Notes under the pieces: generated by a model
Told to the model about the DNA's origin: nothing
Databases searched by the model: none
What the model saw: only the letters and a program-made list of their open reading frames with translations
DNA from: an uncultured Lachnospira sp.
GTDB taxonomy: Bacteria > Bacillota > Clostridia > Lachnospirales > Lachnospiraceae
NCBI GenBank assembly: GCA_900772425.1
Contig: CAAHEK010000009.1
Coordinates: forward strand, 1-7,462
Direction of reading: 5' to 3'
Length of the DNA stretch: 7,462 nucleotides
In this document: piece after piece, positions 1 through 6,387 of the stretch
Layout: each line of letters begins with the position of its first letter
Position numbering within the stretch: the first letter of the stretch is position 1
Program-made: the position numbers and the translations under genes

Positions 1-373
1 ACAACGCCTTTTTACCGAGTTTTTCTGCTGCATCATTTAACTCTTTTGCTGTTTCATAATCAAATATTGCCGCATCAACTTCATTTTCTATAAGGATGTT
101 ATATTCTTCCGGTGCAATACAGCCAAGTATAAGTATCGGCTTATCTATTCCATTTTCTCTTAAATTGACTGCCTCATCAAGAGTGGCAACCGCATATCCG
201 TATACATAATCATAAACGGCCTTTGAAACTGCGACATCTCCATGTCCATAGCCGTCAGCTTTAACAACTGCCATTCCCTTTGTTCCCGGCTTTGTAATTC
301 CCATAAGTGCTTTTACATTATTCTGTATCGCATCAAGATTAACATCTGCATATACTCTATAGTATTTTTTCAT
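1..373 (-). CDS. alr: Alanine racemase, N-terminal part (cut by the left window edge)
   Basis: Alanine racemase is a cytoplasmic PLP enzyme that interconverts L- and D-alanine and supplies D-Ala for peptidoglycan. The visible 124 residues read MKKYYRVYADVNLDAIQNNV and onward. They contain the family signature VVKADGYGHG, with the PLP-binding lysine at about residue 38, the usual position for this family, at the start of the TIM-barrel domain. The rest of the barrel and the C-terminal beta domain with the catalytic tyrosine lie beyond the left edge; full enzymes are usually about 370-390 aa. Two adjacent ATGs are possible, at 376 and 373. The second is preferred because its spacing of 6 nt from GGAGG is better than 3 nt. 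The gene starts 13 bases after the nnr stop, so it is probably cotranscribed. nnr-alr adjacency is, from memory, common in Firmicutes. Confidence 0.95.
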   Translation of the reverse strand, partial: MKKYYRVYADVNLDAIQNNVKALMGITKPGTKGMAVVKADGYGHGDVAVSKAVYDYVYGYAVATLDEAVNLRENGIDKPILILGCIAPEEYNILIENEVDAAIFDYETAKELNDAAEKLGKKAL

Positions 374-378
374 CATAA

Positions 379-384
379 TCCTCC
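379..384 (-). promoter_or_regulatory. Ribosome binding site of alr
   Basis: On the minus strand this reads GGAGGA, directly after the nnr stop codon. It decides between two tandem ATG codons: GGAGG lies 6 nt from the ATG at 373 but only 3 nt from the ATG at 376, so initiation at 373 is favoured. Confidence 0.8.
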
Positions 385-386
385 AT

Positions 387-1895
387 TTATTTCAATACAT
401 TTCCAATAAAATCTGTTATATCACCGGATAACATTCCGTGTCTTCCATATTGTAAAGCTGCCATATCACCGGCTCTACCATGTAAATACACTCCAAAACA
501 TGCTGATTTGAATGGTTCATTTTTCTGTGCCGCAAGACCTGCTATAATTCCTGTAAGCACATCTCCCGAACCACCTGTTGCCATTCCGTCATTCCCTGAT
601 GTATTAATATATACCTTTTCACCATCAGTTACTATAGTTCTTGCATCCTTAAGTACACATATTACTTTGTGGGCTGCGGCATAATTTCTGGCACATTCAA
701 TTATATTTTGTTTAATCTCATCAATAGTCATACCTGTAAGTCTTGACATCTCACCAATATGCGGCGTTATTATTATATGACTGTGTTCATTTACATTATA
801 TTCAATATTATGCTTTGCGATAACATTTAACGCATCAGCATCAAATATCTTTACAGGCACATCACTATTCATAACGCTGACAGTAATCTTTTTAGCATTA
901 TCATCTTTTGAAATTCCTGGACCTGCAGCCACTACCGATGGCCATTCAAGACATTTATCAAGTTCTTCCTGCACCGTATTATCATTATAAGTTGAGATAA
1001 GGCTTTCAGGCACATACGAAAGAACCGCCTGACGGTTAATCTCATGTGTGCATACCTTTACAAGCCCGCAGCCTGTCCTGTACGCACTTTTTGCTGAAAG
1101 CATCGCAGCTCCTCCCATTGTCTTAGAGCCTGCGGCAATAAGTACTTTCCCAAAGGTTCCCTTATTTCCGTCAGCTTTTCTGTCATTTATGCATTTAATG
1201 TCATCTTCTGTAAAAGTAAATGCATATTTTTCTTTATCTTCCTGTAAAACCGGTGCAAATCCGATATCTGCGACAATAAGCCTGCCACAATATTCTGTTC
1301 CCGGATATAAAATCTGTCCAAGCTTGGCATAGCCAAATGTAATTGTAGCAGCTGCCTTTACCGCACAATTCATTACTTTTCCACTTGATGCATCAATTCC
1401 TGACGGTATATCCACAGATACTACCTTTGCTCTGGTATTATCCGTTATTTTGTTAATCAGCTCTATCAAGCCGGCATATTTTCCTTCTACATCCCTTGAT
1501 AGTCCAATTCCAAATATTGCATCCACTATATAATCATATTTTGTATTTTCAAGATAAGAAACAAATTCCACACCTAAATTCTTTACTATCTTTCTTTGCT
1601 GGATATATTCTTCTGTTCCTTCTTTGTTCCCTATTTCATATATGCACGTTCTGATTCCTGATAAAAACAACTGCCTTGCAGCTGCGAGTCCATCAGCCCC
1701 GTTATTGCCTTTTCCACACACGCAAATAACGGATACATCTGTATCCGTCATGCCTCTTTTTATAATATCTTTTTTTATATAGTCACTTACAGATAATGCA
1801 GCCCTTTCCATAAGTACAATTGAAGGAATACCTGTATTATCAATTGAGTTTATATCCACTGCTTTCATCTGTTTTGCATCTAATATATAATTCAA
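387..1895 (-). CDS. nnr: Bifunctional NAD(P)H-hydrate epimerase / ADP-dependent NAD(P)H-hydrate dehydratase
   Basis: This enzyme repairs NADHX and NADPHX, the hydrated and inactive forms of the reduced cofactors. The N-terminal domain (YjeF_N) epimerises R to S. The C-terminal domain (ribokinase-like, YjeF_C) dehydrates S-NAD(P)HX, in bacteria at the expense of ADP. Numbered from the TTG start, the 502-aa protein shows GKGNNGADG at 61-69, DAIFGIGL at 125-132 and DIPSGID at 162-168 (epimerase). It then shows GTFGK at 246-250, DADALN, ITPHIGE, and NTSGNDGMATGGSGDVL at 431-447 with the likely catalytic Asp445 (dehydratase). The length fits the fused bacterial form. The frame stays open to an ATG at 1931 inside the upstream gene, but TTG at 1895 gives the usual family N-terminus (MNYILDAKQM) and has GGAAGG 8 nt before it. 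The TTG lies one base after the preceding stop, so translation is probably coupled. The gene belongs to the unit starting at the rex promoter. Confidence 0.95.
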   Translation of the reverse strand: MNYILDAKQMKAVDINSIDNTGIPSIVLMERAALSVSDYIKKDIIKRGMTDTDVSVICVCGKGNNGADGLAAARQLFLSGIRTCIYEIGNKEGTEEYIQQRKIVKNLGVEFVSYLENTKYDYIVDAIFGIGLSRDVEGKYAGLIELINKITDNTRAKVVSVDIPSGIDASSGKVMNCAVKAAATITFGYAKLGQILYPGTEYCGRLIVADIGFAPVLQEDKEKYAFTFTEDDIKCINDRKADGNKGTFGKVLIAAGSKTMGGAAMLSAKSAYRTGCGLVKVCTHEINRQAVLSYVPESLISTYNDNTVQEELDKCLEWPSVVAAGPGISKDDNAKKITVSVMNSDVPVKIFDADALNVIAKHNIEYNVNEHSHIIITPHIGEMSRLTGMTIDEIKQNIIECARNYAAAHKVICVLKDARTIVTDGEKVYINTSGNDGMATGGSGDVLTGIIAGLAAQKNEPFKSACFGVYLHGRAGDMAALQYGRHGMLSGDITDFIGNVLK

Positions 1896-1896
1896 T

Positions 1897-2502
1897 TTAT
1901 TCACCTTCCGAACCTTCATTAATTCTGTCAAGTGTTCCCATTATCTCTGCGCCAAAAATATCATGCATATATGTGTACATTTTTTCATTAACAGCTTCTT
2001 TATCCTGTTTTATAAGCAAATTTTTCTTAAGCTTGACTCTCGTTGAATCAATCCATTTATTAAGTACTTCCAAGTCTTCTTTATTGGAATTAATCTTTTC
2101 AAAGCATACCTTCACCGTTTCCAGCATAAGATGTTCATTTGCTCTTGCAAGCTTTCTTGGAAGTTCAAGTGATTCATCCTCAAGCTGTGATATCTTATCC
2201 TTCGCTTCTTTTATAAGTCTTTGATTCTGTGTCATTTTCTTTTTGTTGTTCGAGCTGTCATCTTCCATATTCTCAACAACTTCTTTTATTATATGGGATT
2301 TTATTTTCTTAACTTCCTTTATATCAGTATTAACCTGTCCCTGCTTTTTTAAAAGTTCATTAACTTCTTTTTCCCAATATCTTATTTCATCTGTCTTAAT
2401 CTTATCTGTTACAAGATGATACCATCTTTCATCAAGAGTAAGTATTGGAAGTGATTTTAAATCTTTTAATCCTTTAAGTGCTTCATATGTAATCTCTGAC
2501 AT
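1897..2502 (-). CDS. Unrecognised charged, probably coiled-coil cytoplasmic protein between rex and nnr
   Basis: I do not recognise this family. The 201-aa product (MSEITYEALKGLKDLKSLPI and onward) has no signal peptide or membrane segment. It is rich in Lys and Glu with a single Cys (about residue 133). A short N-terminal part contains LTLDERWYHLV. Two long helical stretches follow, roughly residues 35-80 and 90-125, with heptad-like hydrophobic spacing suggestive of a coiled coil, separated by a polar linker (MEDDSSNNKKK). A C-terminal helical part ends in an acidic GSEGE. No catalytic motif is evident. The ATG at 2502 is chosen because TGGAGA lies just before it; an in-frame ATG at 2514 and a TTG at 2532 have weaker sites. 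It lies 56 bases after rex and one base before nnr, so it is probably in the same transcript. A role tied to redox state or NAD(P)H is possible from context only. Confidence 0.85.
   Translation of the reverse strand: MSEITYEALKGLKDLKSLPILTLDERWYHLVTDKIKTDEIRYWEKEVNELLKKQGQVNTDIKEVKKIKSHIIKEVVENMEDDSSNNKKKMTQNQRLIKEAKDKISQLEDESLELPRKLARANEHLMLETVKVCFEKINSNKEDLEVLNKWIDSTRVKLKKNLLIKQDKEAVNEKMYTYMHDIFGAEIMGTLDRINEGSEGE
1904..1909 (-). promoter_or_regulatory. Ribosome binding site fixing the TTG start of nnr
   Basis: The minus strand reads GGAAGG inside the last codons of the upstream gene, 8 nt before TTG at 1895. No comparable site precedes the in-frame ATGs at 1931 and 1919. This supports the TTG start, together with the family-typical N-terminus that begins there. 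Confidence 0.65.
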
Positions 2503-2507
2503 AACAA

Positions 2508-2513
2508 TCTCCA
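2508..2513 (-). promoter_or_regulatory. Ribosome binding site fixing the start of the unknown gene
   Basis: The minus strand reads TGGAGA, with GGAG 6 nt before ATG at 2502. It overlaps the alternative upstream ATG at 2514, which makes that ATG an unlikely start. Confidence 0.65.
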
Positions 2514-2558
2514 TTCCACAGATGTACCACAATCAATTCTTATTAATAAATGCTGTTT

Positions 2559-3194
2559 CTAAGCCCTTTTATTTGCAATATTATATGAAAGTCTCATAAG
2601 ACTCTCTGAAAGATGTACATTTTCCACTATAACATCATCAGGAAGATTAAGGTCTGTATGAGCAAAATTCCATATTGCTTTAGCTCCCGCTTCAACAACT
2701 GTATCCGCAATGTTCTTAGCTGCCTCTTTAGGAATTGTTAAAGCAACTATCTCTATATTCATATCTTTAATAAAATCAGAAAGCTCATCCATCATTCTGA
2801 TAGGTATATTTCTGACCGTCTTACCCTTAAGCTTTGTATCGCTGTCAAAAATACCTTCTATGATAAAGCCTCTCTTTTCAAAATCCGCATAATTAATTAT
2901 AGCCTTACCAAGATTACCGGCTCCTACTATTACCATGCTGTGTTTATGGTCTATACCAAGTATTTTGGCTATTTCATCATATAAATATTTAACATTATAT
3001 CCGTATCCCTGCTGTCCAAAGCCACCAAAATTATTCAAATCCTGTCTAATCTGGGAAGCTGTAACTTTCATACGTGTGCTTAATTCCTTTGATGATATAC
3101 GAGAGACACCACTTTCCATAAGCTCGCCTAAATGTCTGTAATATCTTGGTAATCTTCTTATTACTGCTGAAGATATTTTTTTATTTTCTTCCAT
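2559..3194 (-). CDS. rex: Redox-sensing transcriptional repressor Rex
   Basis: Rex binds operator DNA when NADH is low and releases it when NADH rises. It typically represses fermentation and NADH-recycling genes in Gram-positive bacteria. The 211-aa product has the expected length. An N-terminal winged helix spans about residues 1-80, with the hallmark RLPRYYRHL at 14-22 and SQIRQDLNNFGGFGQQGYGY at 47-66. A Rossmann NAD(H) domain follows with VIVGAGNLG (GxGxxG at 91-96). The C-terminal helix LSESLMRLSYNIAN (195-208) is the one that swaps between subunits in known dimers. The ATG at 3194 has TGAGGA at 3201-3206, 6 nt upstream. The gene sits directly behind a strong promoter whose -10 box is covered by a Rex operator, so it is very probably autorepressed. 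All family motifs are intact. Confidence 0.97.
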   Translation of the reverse strand: MEENKKISSAVIRRLPRYYRHLGELMESGVSRISSKELSTRMKVTASQIRQDLNNFGGFGQQGYGYNVKYLYDEIAKILGIDHKHSMVIVGAGNLGKAIINYADFEKRGFIIEGIFDSDTKLKGKTVRNIPIRMMDELSDFIKDMNIEIVALTIPKEAAKNIADTVVEAGAKAIWNFAHTDLNLPDDVIVENVHLSESLMRLSYNIANKRA

Positions 3195-3238
3195 AATAAA
3201 TCCTCATTTCTGTCTAAAACCAACACAAACATATTGTT

Positions 3239-3256
3239 TTGTTAATTATATAACAC
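3239..3256. promoter_or_regulatory. Rex operator (ROP) upstream of rex
   Basis: The plus strand reads TTGTTAATTATATAACAC. Against the clostridial Rex consensus TTGTTAANNNNTTAACAA it matches 12 of 14 fixed positions; the mismatches are the first base of the right arm and the last base. TGTTA and TAACA form the inverted repeat. The site fully covers the -10 hexamer of the rex promoter, which is a classical repressor position. The consensus is known; binding here is inferred from the match, the position and the adjacent rex gene. Confidence 0.85.
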
Positions 3257-3273
3257 TATAAATTCAAAGTCAA
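3245..3273 (-). promoter_or_regulatory. Sigma-A type promoter of the rex-orf-nnr-alr unit
   Basis: On the minus strand, TTGACT (3268-3273) is the -35 box and TATAAT (3245-3250) the -10 box, with an exact 17-bp spacer. Transcription would start near 3238, leaving a leader of about 44 nt before the rex ATG. It is the only near-consensus promoter I found in a gap between genes, and it lies in the widest intergenic gap (99 bases). The overlapping Rex operator implies that output rises with NADH. Confidence 0.88.
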
Positions 3274-3293
3274 AAATCTTTATCCGTAATTTT

Positions 3294-5711
3294 TTATCCT
3301 AAAACTCTCTTAGCAATATCTACAGACTCCTTTGCATCCTTTGAATAAAAATCCGCATTGATTTCTTTTGCATATTCAGGTGTAAGAACGGCACCTCCAA
3401 CCATGACTTTACAATCAAGGTTGTTTTCATGTATAAGCTCTATTGTCTTTTTCATTGAAACAAGAGTTGTTGTCATAAGTGCCGATAATCCGCAAAGCTT
3501 TGCATCATTGTCTCTTATAGCATCAACAACTGTCTGGTAATCAACGTCTTTTCCCAAGTCAATCACTTCATATCCGTAATTTTCAAGAAGTACTTTAACA
3601 ATATTCTTTCCGATATCATGAACATCTCCCTTTACGGTTGCAATAACAATCTTTCCCTTGCTTACAGGTGCATTATTATTCATAATCATGGATTTTCTTA
3701 TAACCTCAAATGCTCCCTGTGCAACAGATGCTGCCATTATAAGCTGTGGAAGGAATAATGTCCCCTTCTCAAATTCTGCACCAATCTTATCAAGTGCAGG
3801 AATTAACACCTGATTTACGATTTCCATTGAATCCATCTTTTTAAGTAACTGTGCAGTTATCTCTGAACCTTCGTTTTTAAGTCCTTTTTCTACAGCATAA
3901 AACAAATCCTGTGGAGTATATTCACCATTTTTCTTTGAAGCTGCGTCAGATGTTTTTACATTTTTTGCAGGGTCAATTTTGCCTACAGGTGACGCTGCAT
4001 ATGCCTTTATAAACTCAACTGAATTCTTATCAATATTGGCAAGAAGCTTGTATGCTCTTACTGCTCCTGTCATCTCAGGAATATTAGGATTTATAATAGC
4101 AAGGTCAAGTCCGTTAGTCATTGCCATTGTAAGGAATATATGATTTACCAGCACCCTGTTTGGAAGTCCGAATGAAATATTTGAAACTCCAAGTACTGTT
4201 TTAAGTCCCAATTCATGCTTTACCGTATGAAGCGCGTTAAGTGTTTCCATTACGCCTTCCTGCTCCGCAGATGCAGTTAATGTAAGGCAGTCAATATATA
4301 TATCTTCTTTTGGTATTCCTATTTTAAGTGCCGCATTCATTATCTTTTCAGCTATCTTTACTCTGTCATCTGCTTTCTTAGGTATTCCGTCTTTATCAAG
4401 GGCAAGTCCGATAACAGCCGCACCGTATTTCTTTACAAGCGGAAGAACATTTTTAAGTGATTCTTCCTCACCGTTAACTGAATTTACTATAGGCTTTCCA
4501 TTATACACTCTTAATGCCGCATCCAAAACCTCAGGTATTGTTGAATCTATCTGTAAAGGCACATCAACAACCGACTGAAGTGATTTAACAGTGTCAATCA
4601 TCATCTGTTTTTCATCAATTCCTGGAAGTCCCACATTAACGTCAAGTATATCTGCTCCTGCCGATACCTGTTCTAACGCCTGTGATAAAATGTAATCCAT
4701 ATCATTATTAAGAAGTGCTTCCTTAAACACTTTCTTTCCTGTAGGATTAATTCTCTCTCCGACAATTCTAGGTTCTGTTACAGTTACTGTATTGGTTGCA
4801 GAGCATACAGCTGATGGTATTTCTTTAACAGGTGCAGGAATATTTCCTTCTTTTGCAAGCATTTCTGAAAGACACTTTATAAATTCAGGATTAGTTCCAC
4901 AGCATCCGCCAAATATCTTAATTCCGTATTTTCTCAAATCTTTCATGAAATCAGCAAACTGCTCTGCTGTTACATTATATTCATTAGTTTCAGGATCCGG
5001 AAGTCCTGCATTAGGCTTAACAACTATAGGCTTATTGGTCCATTTTGCAAGCTCTGCTATTACAGGTTCAAGCTCCTTAGGGCCAAGTGAGCAGTTCACG
5101 CCAAGAGCTGCAACTCCAAGTCCGCTTAGAGTAAGCGCCATTGCTGAAATCTGACAGCCTGTAAATGTACGCATATTTTCTTCAAATGTCATTGTACATA
5201 CTATAGGAAGTGATGAATTTTCTTTAGCTGCCAATACCGCCGCCTTCACATCCAAAAGGTCAGTCATTGTCTCAAATACAACCAGATCTGCACCGGCTTT
5301 TTCACCGGCTTTTACTATCTGGGCATACATATCATAGGCCTCTTCAAAGCTTAAAGTTCCTGTAGGTTCCAAAAGCTGTCCTATAGGTCCTACATCAAGT
5401 GCGACCAATGCCTCCGGTTTAACATTTTCACAAGCTGTCTTAGCATTCTTTATTCCTGCCGTAACAAGCTCTTCCACGCTGTGTCCACATTCTTCAAGCT
5501 TATATCTGTTGCCGCCAAATGTGTTAGCATATATTACATCTGCTCCGGCATTAAGATACTTCTCATGTATTGATACTAAAAGCTCAGGTTGTGTTATATT
5601 AAGCATTTCTGGTGTTTCACCCATCTTCATGCCTGCTGCCTGAAGCATTGTTCCCATAGCTCCATCAAAAATCACATAATCCTTTTTAAGTAGTTCATTA
5701 AATCTATCCAT
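3294..5711 (-). CDS. metH: Cobalamin-dependent methionine synthase lacking the reactivation domain
   Basis: MetH transfers the methyl group of 5-methyltetrahydrofolate via cob(I)alamin to homocysteine, giving methionine. The 805-aa protein has three modules in the usual order. The homocysteine barrel spans about 1-290, with DGAMGTMLQ at 16-24 and the zinc ligands Cys207 (GVNCSLGP), Cys270 and Cys271 (GGCCGTNP). The pterin-binding barrel spans about 310-570 (VGERINPTGKK near 317). The cobalamin module spans about 600-805, with a helical cap followed by DVHDIGKN; Asp696-His698-Gly701 is the DxHxxG motif and His698 the cobalt ligand, then SALMTTT and VGGAVLTPEYA. E. coli MetH (about 1,227 aa) carries a fourth, AdoMet-binding domain. 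It is absent here and supplied by the preceding gene, which overlaps this start by 8 bases. A perfect AAGGAGGT lies 7 nt before the ATG. No B12 or SAM riboswitch can fit directly upstream. Confidence 0.96.
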   Translation of the reverse strand: MDRFNELLKKDYVIFDGAMGTMLQAAGMKMGETPEMLNITQPELLVSIHEKYLNAGADVIYANTFGGNRYKLEECGHSVEELVTAGIKNAKTACENVKPEALVALDVGPIGQLLEPTGTLSFEEAYDMYAQIVKAGEKAGADLVVFETMTDLLDVKAAVLAAKENSSLPIVCTMTFEENMRTFTGCQISAMALTLSGLGVAALGVNCSLGPKELEPVIAELAKWTNKPIVVKPNAGLPDPETNEYNVTAEQFADFMKDLRKYGIKIFGGCCGTNPEFIKCLSEMLAKEGNIPAPVKEIPSAVCSATNTVTVTEPRIVGERINPTGKKVFKEALLNNDMDYILSQALEQVSAGADILDVNVGLPGIDEKQMMIDTVKSLQSVVDVPLQIDSTIPEVLDAALRVYNGKPIVNSVNGEEESLKNVLPLVKKYGAAVIGLALDKDGIPKKADDRVKIAEKIMNAALKIGIPKEDIYIDCLTLTASAEQEGVMETLNALHTVKHELGLKTVLGVSNISFGLPNRVLVNHIFLTMAMTNGLDLAIINPNIPEMTGAVRAYKLLANIDKNSVEFIKAYAASPVGKIDPAKNVKTSDAASKKNGEYTPQDLFYAVEKGLKNEGSEITAQLLKKMDSMEIVNQVLIPALDKIGAEFEKGTLFLPQLIMAASVAQGAFEVIRKSMIMNNNAPVSKGKIVIATVKGDVHDIGKNIVKVLLENYGYEVIDLGKDVDYQTVVDAIRDNDAKLCGLSALMTTTLVSMKKTIELIHENNLDCKVMVGGAVLTPEYAKEINADFYSKDAKESVDIAKRVLG

Positions 5712-6384
5712 TACAATGACCTCCTTCTCCTCTGAATTTGCATATTCCCCTCATATTACAGGTTGCACAGCCTTTTCTTCCACTCTGCACGGGAATTTTA
5801 GATAATCCCATTATTGAAGTGACAGACTTGGTTGGTGTAAGCATACATGACGAGCTTACATTAAGCCCTATCTGCTTTCCTGCATTTAATATATTAAGAA
5901 ACTCTCCCTGAAGTTTTATCGGTAAATCTCCATATCCTATTCCAAATCTGAATGTCTGGAAATAATCCGGATATTCAATTCTTAACTGTTCTTCAATTTT
6001 ATCACACAACTGCTCTATTGCAACACTTGATAAACTGTCGGTTATAACCGCCTTAGTCATGTCAGATAGTTGTCTTACCCTTATAAGCTTATCAATATCT
6101 GCTGAAATTGTAGCAGCTATACAGACAGCCTTATCGCAGCCTTTGAGATGGCTTTTTATTGAATTTCCGGTAAGTATAAGGCTTGTATTCTCAAGCTCTA
6201 TTCCATTGTCAACCTCTTTTATGTCAAATATCTTATATGTATATCTTGGTCTTGCCGCCTTTAATACGTCCTTTTCACATTCCCTGATAATTTCTTCTGT
6301 ATTTTCATCAGGACTGTTTTTTCCATATCCAAGATATCTGAGAGCTTCTTTTATATTAAGTGGTCCAAGTTCTATCTGCTTCAT
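5704..6384 (-). CDS. Separate methionine synthase reactivation (AdoMet-binding) protein with a Cys-rich tail
   Basis: This 226-aa protein resembles the C-terminal activation domain of MetH (Met_synt_B12 family). That domain binds AdoMet to remethylate cob(II)alamin when the cofactor becomes oxidised, using an electron donor such as flavodoxin. RFGIGYGDLP at 146-155 corresponds to the RxxxGYxxxP AdoMet motif of E. coli MetH, and MLTPTKSVTS near 181-190 matches its MWPGASVSG segment. A stand-alone protein of this kind next to a short MetH is known from Thermotoga maritima. The last 25 residues hold Cys206, Cys209, Cys215 and Cys224 (CX2CX5CX8C), which could bind a metal or an iron-sulfur cluster; E. 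coli MetH has no such tail as I recall it. The ATG at 6384 lies 3 bases after the helicase stop, with AAAGGAAA inside the helicase's last codons. The gene overlaps metH by 8 bases, consistent with coupled translation. Confidence 0.9.
   Translation of the reverse strand: MKQIELGPLNIKEALRYLGYGKNSPDENTEEIIRECEKDVLKAARPRYTYKIFDIKEVDNGIELENTSLILTGNSIKSHLKGCDKAVCIAATISADIDKLIRVRQLSDMTKAVITDSLSSVAIEQLCDKIEEQLRIEYPDYFQTFRFGIGYGDLPIKLQGEFLNILNAGKQIGLNVSSSCMLTPTKSVTSIMGLSKIPVQSGRKGCATCNMRGICKFRGEGGHCNG
5719..5726 (-). promoter_or_regulatory. Perfect Shine-Dalgarno of metH inside the activation gene
   Basis: The minus strand reads AAGGAGGT, 7 nt before the metH ATG. It lies in the last codons of the activation gene, whose stop (TAG at 5706-5704) falls inside metH. 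It suggests that metH is translated more efficiently than its partner. Confidence 0.8.
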
Positions 6385-6387
6385 ATA

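Noticed and set aside
1820..2224. Plus-strand open frame opposite the unknown gene and the nnr start
   Set aside because: It is antisense to well-supported genes, is Ser/Leu-rich as expected from the complement of Lys/Glu-rich coding sequence, and has no family resemblance.
2503..2532. TTG at 2532 or ATG at 2514 as the start of the unknown gene
   Set aside because: Neither has a good ribosome binding site. TGGAGA at correct spacing precedes ATG 2502, and the extra residues (WYICG) look untypical.
2540..2549. Palindrome TTATTAATAA in the rex to unknown-gene gap
   Set aside because: It consists only of A and T, has no match to the Rex consensus and carries no promoter elements around it.
3161..3232. 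Possible 23-codon leader peptide overlapping the rex start out of frame
   Set aside because: The bases before its ATG (AACAAAACAAT) contain no ribosome binding site and the peptide has no regulatory codon run.
3228..3238. AACA TAT TGTT inverted repeat next to the Rex operator as a second operator
   Set aside because: The arms are only 4 bases and lack the TTGTTAA core. Such repeats are expected in AT-rich DNA.
3268..3300. AAAAAT...ATTTTT repeat after metH as a terminator
   Set aside because: The stem is six A-T pairs with no GC and an 11-nt loop. It overlaps the rex -35 region and is explained by base composition.
5712..6387. Cobalamin or SAM riboswitch controlling metH
   Set aside because: The region upstream of metH is coding and the next gap is 3 bases. 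Any such element would have to precede the helicase gene outside the window.
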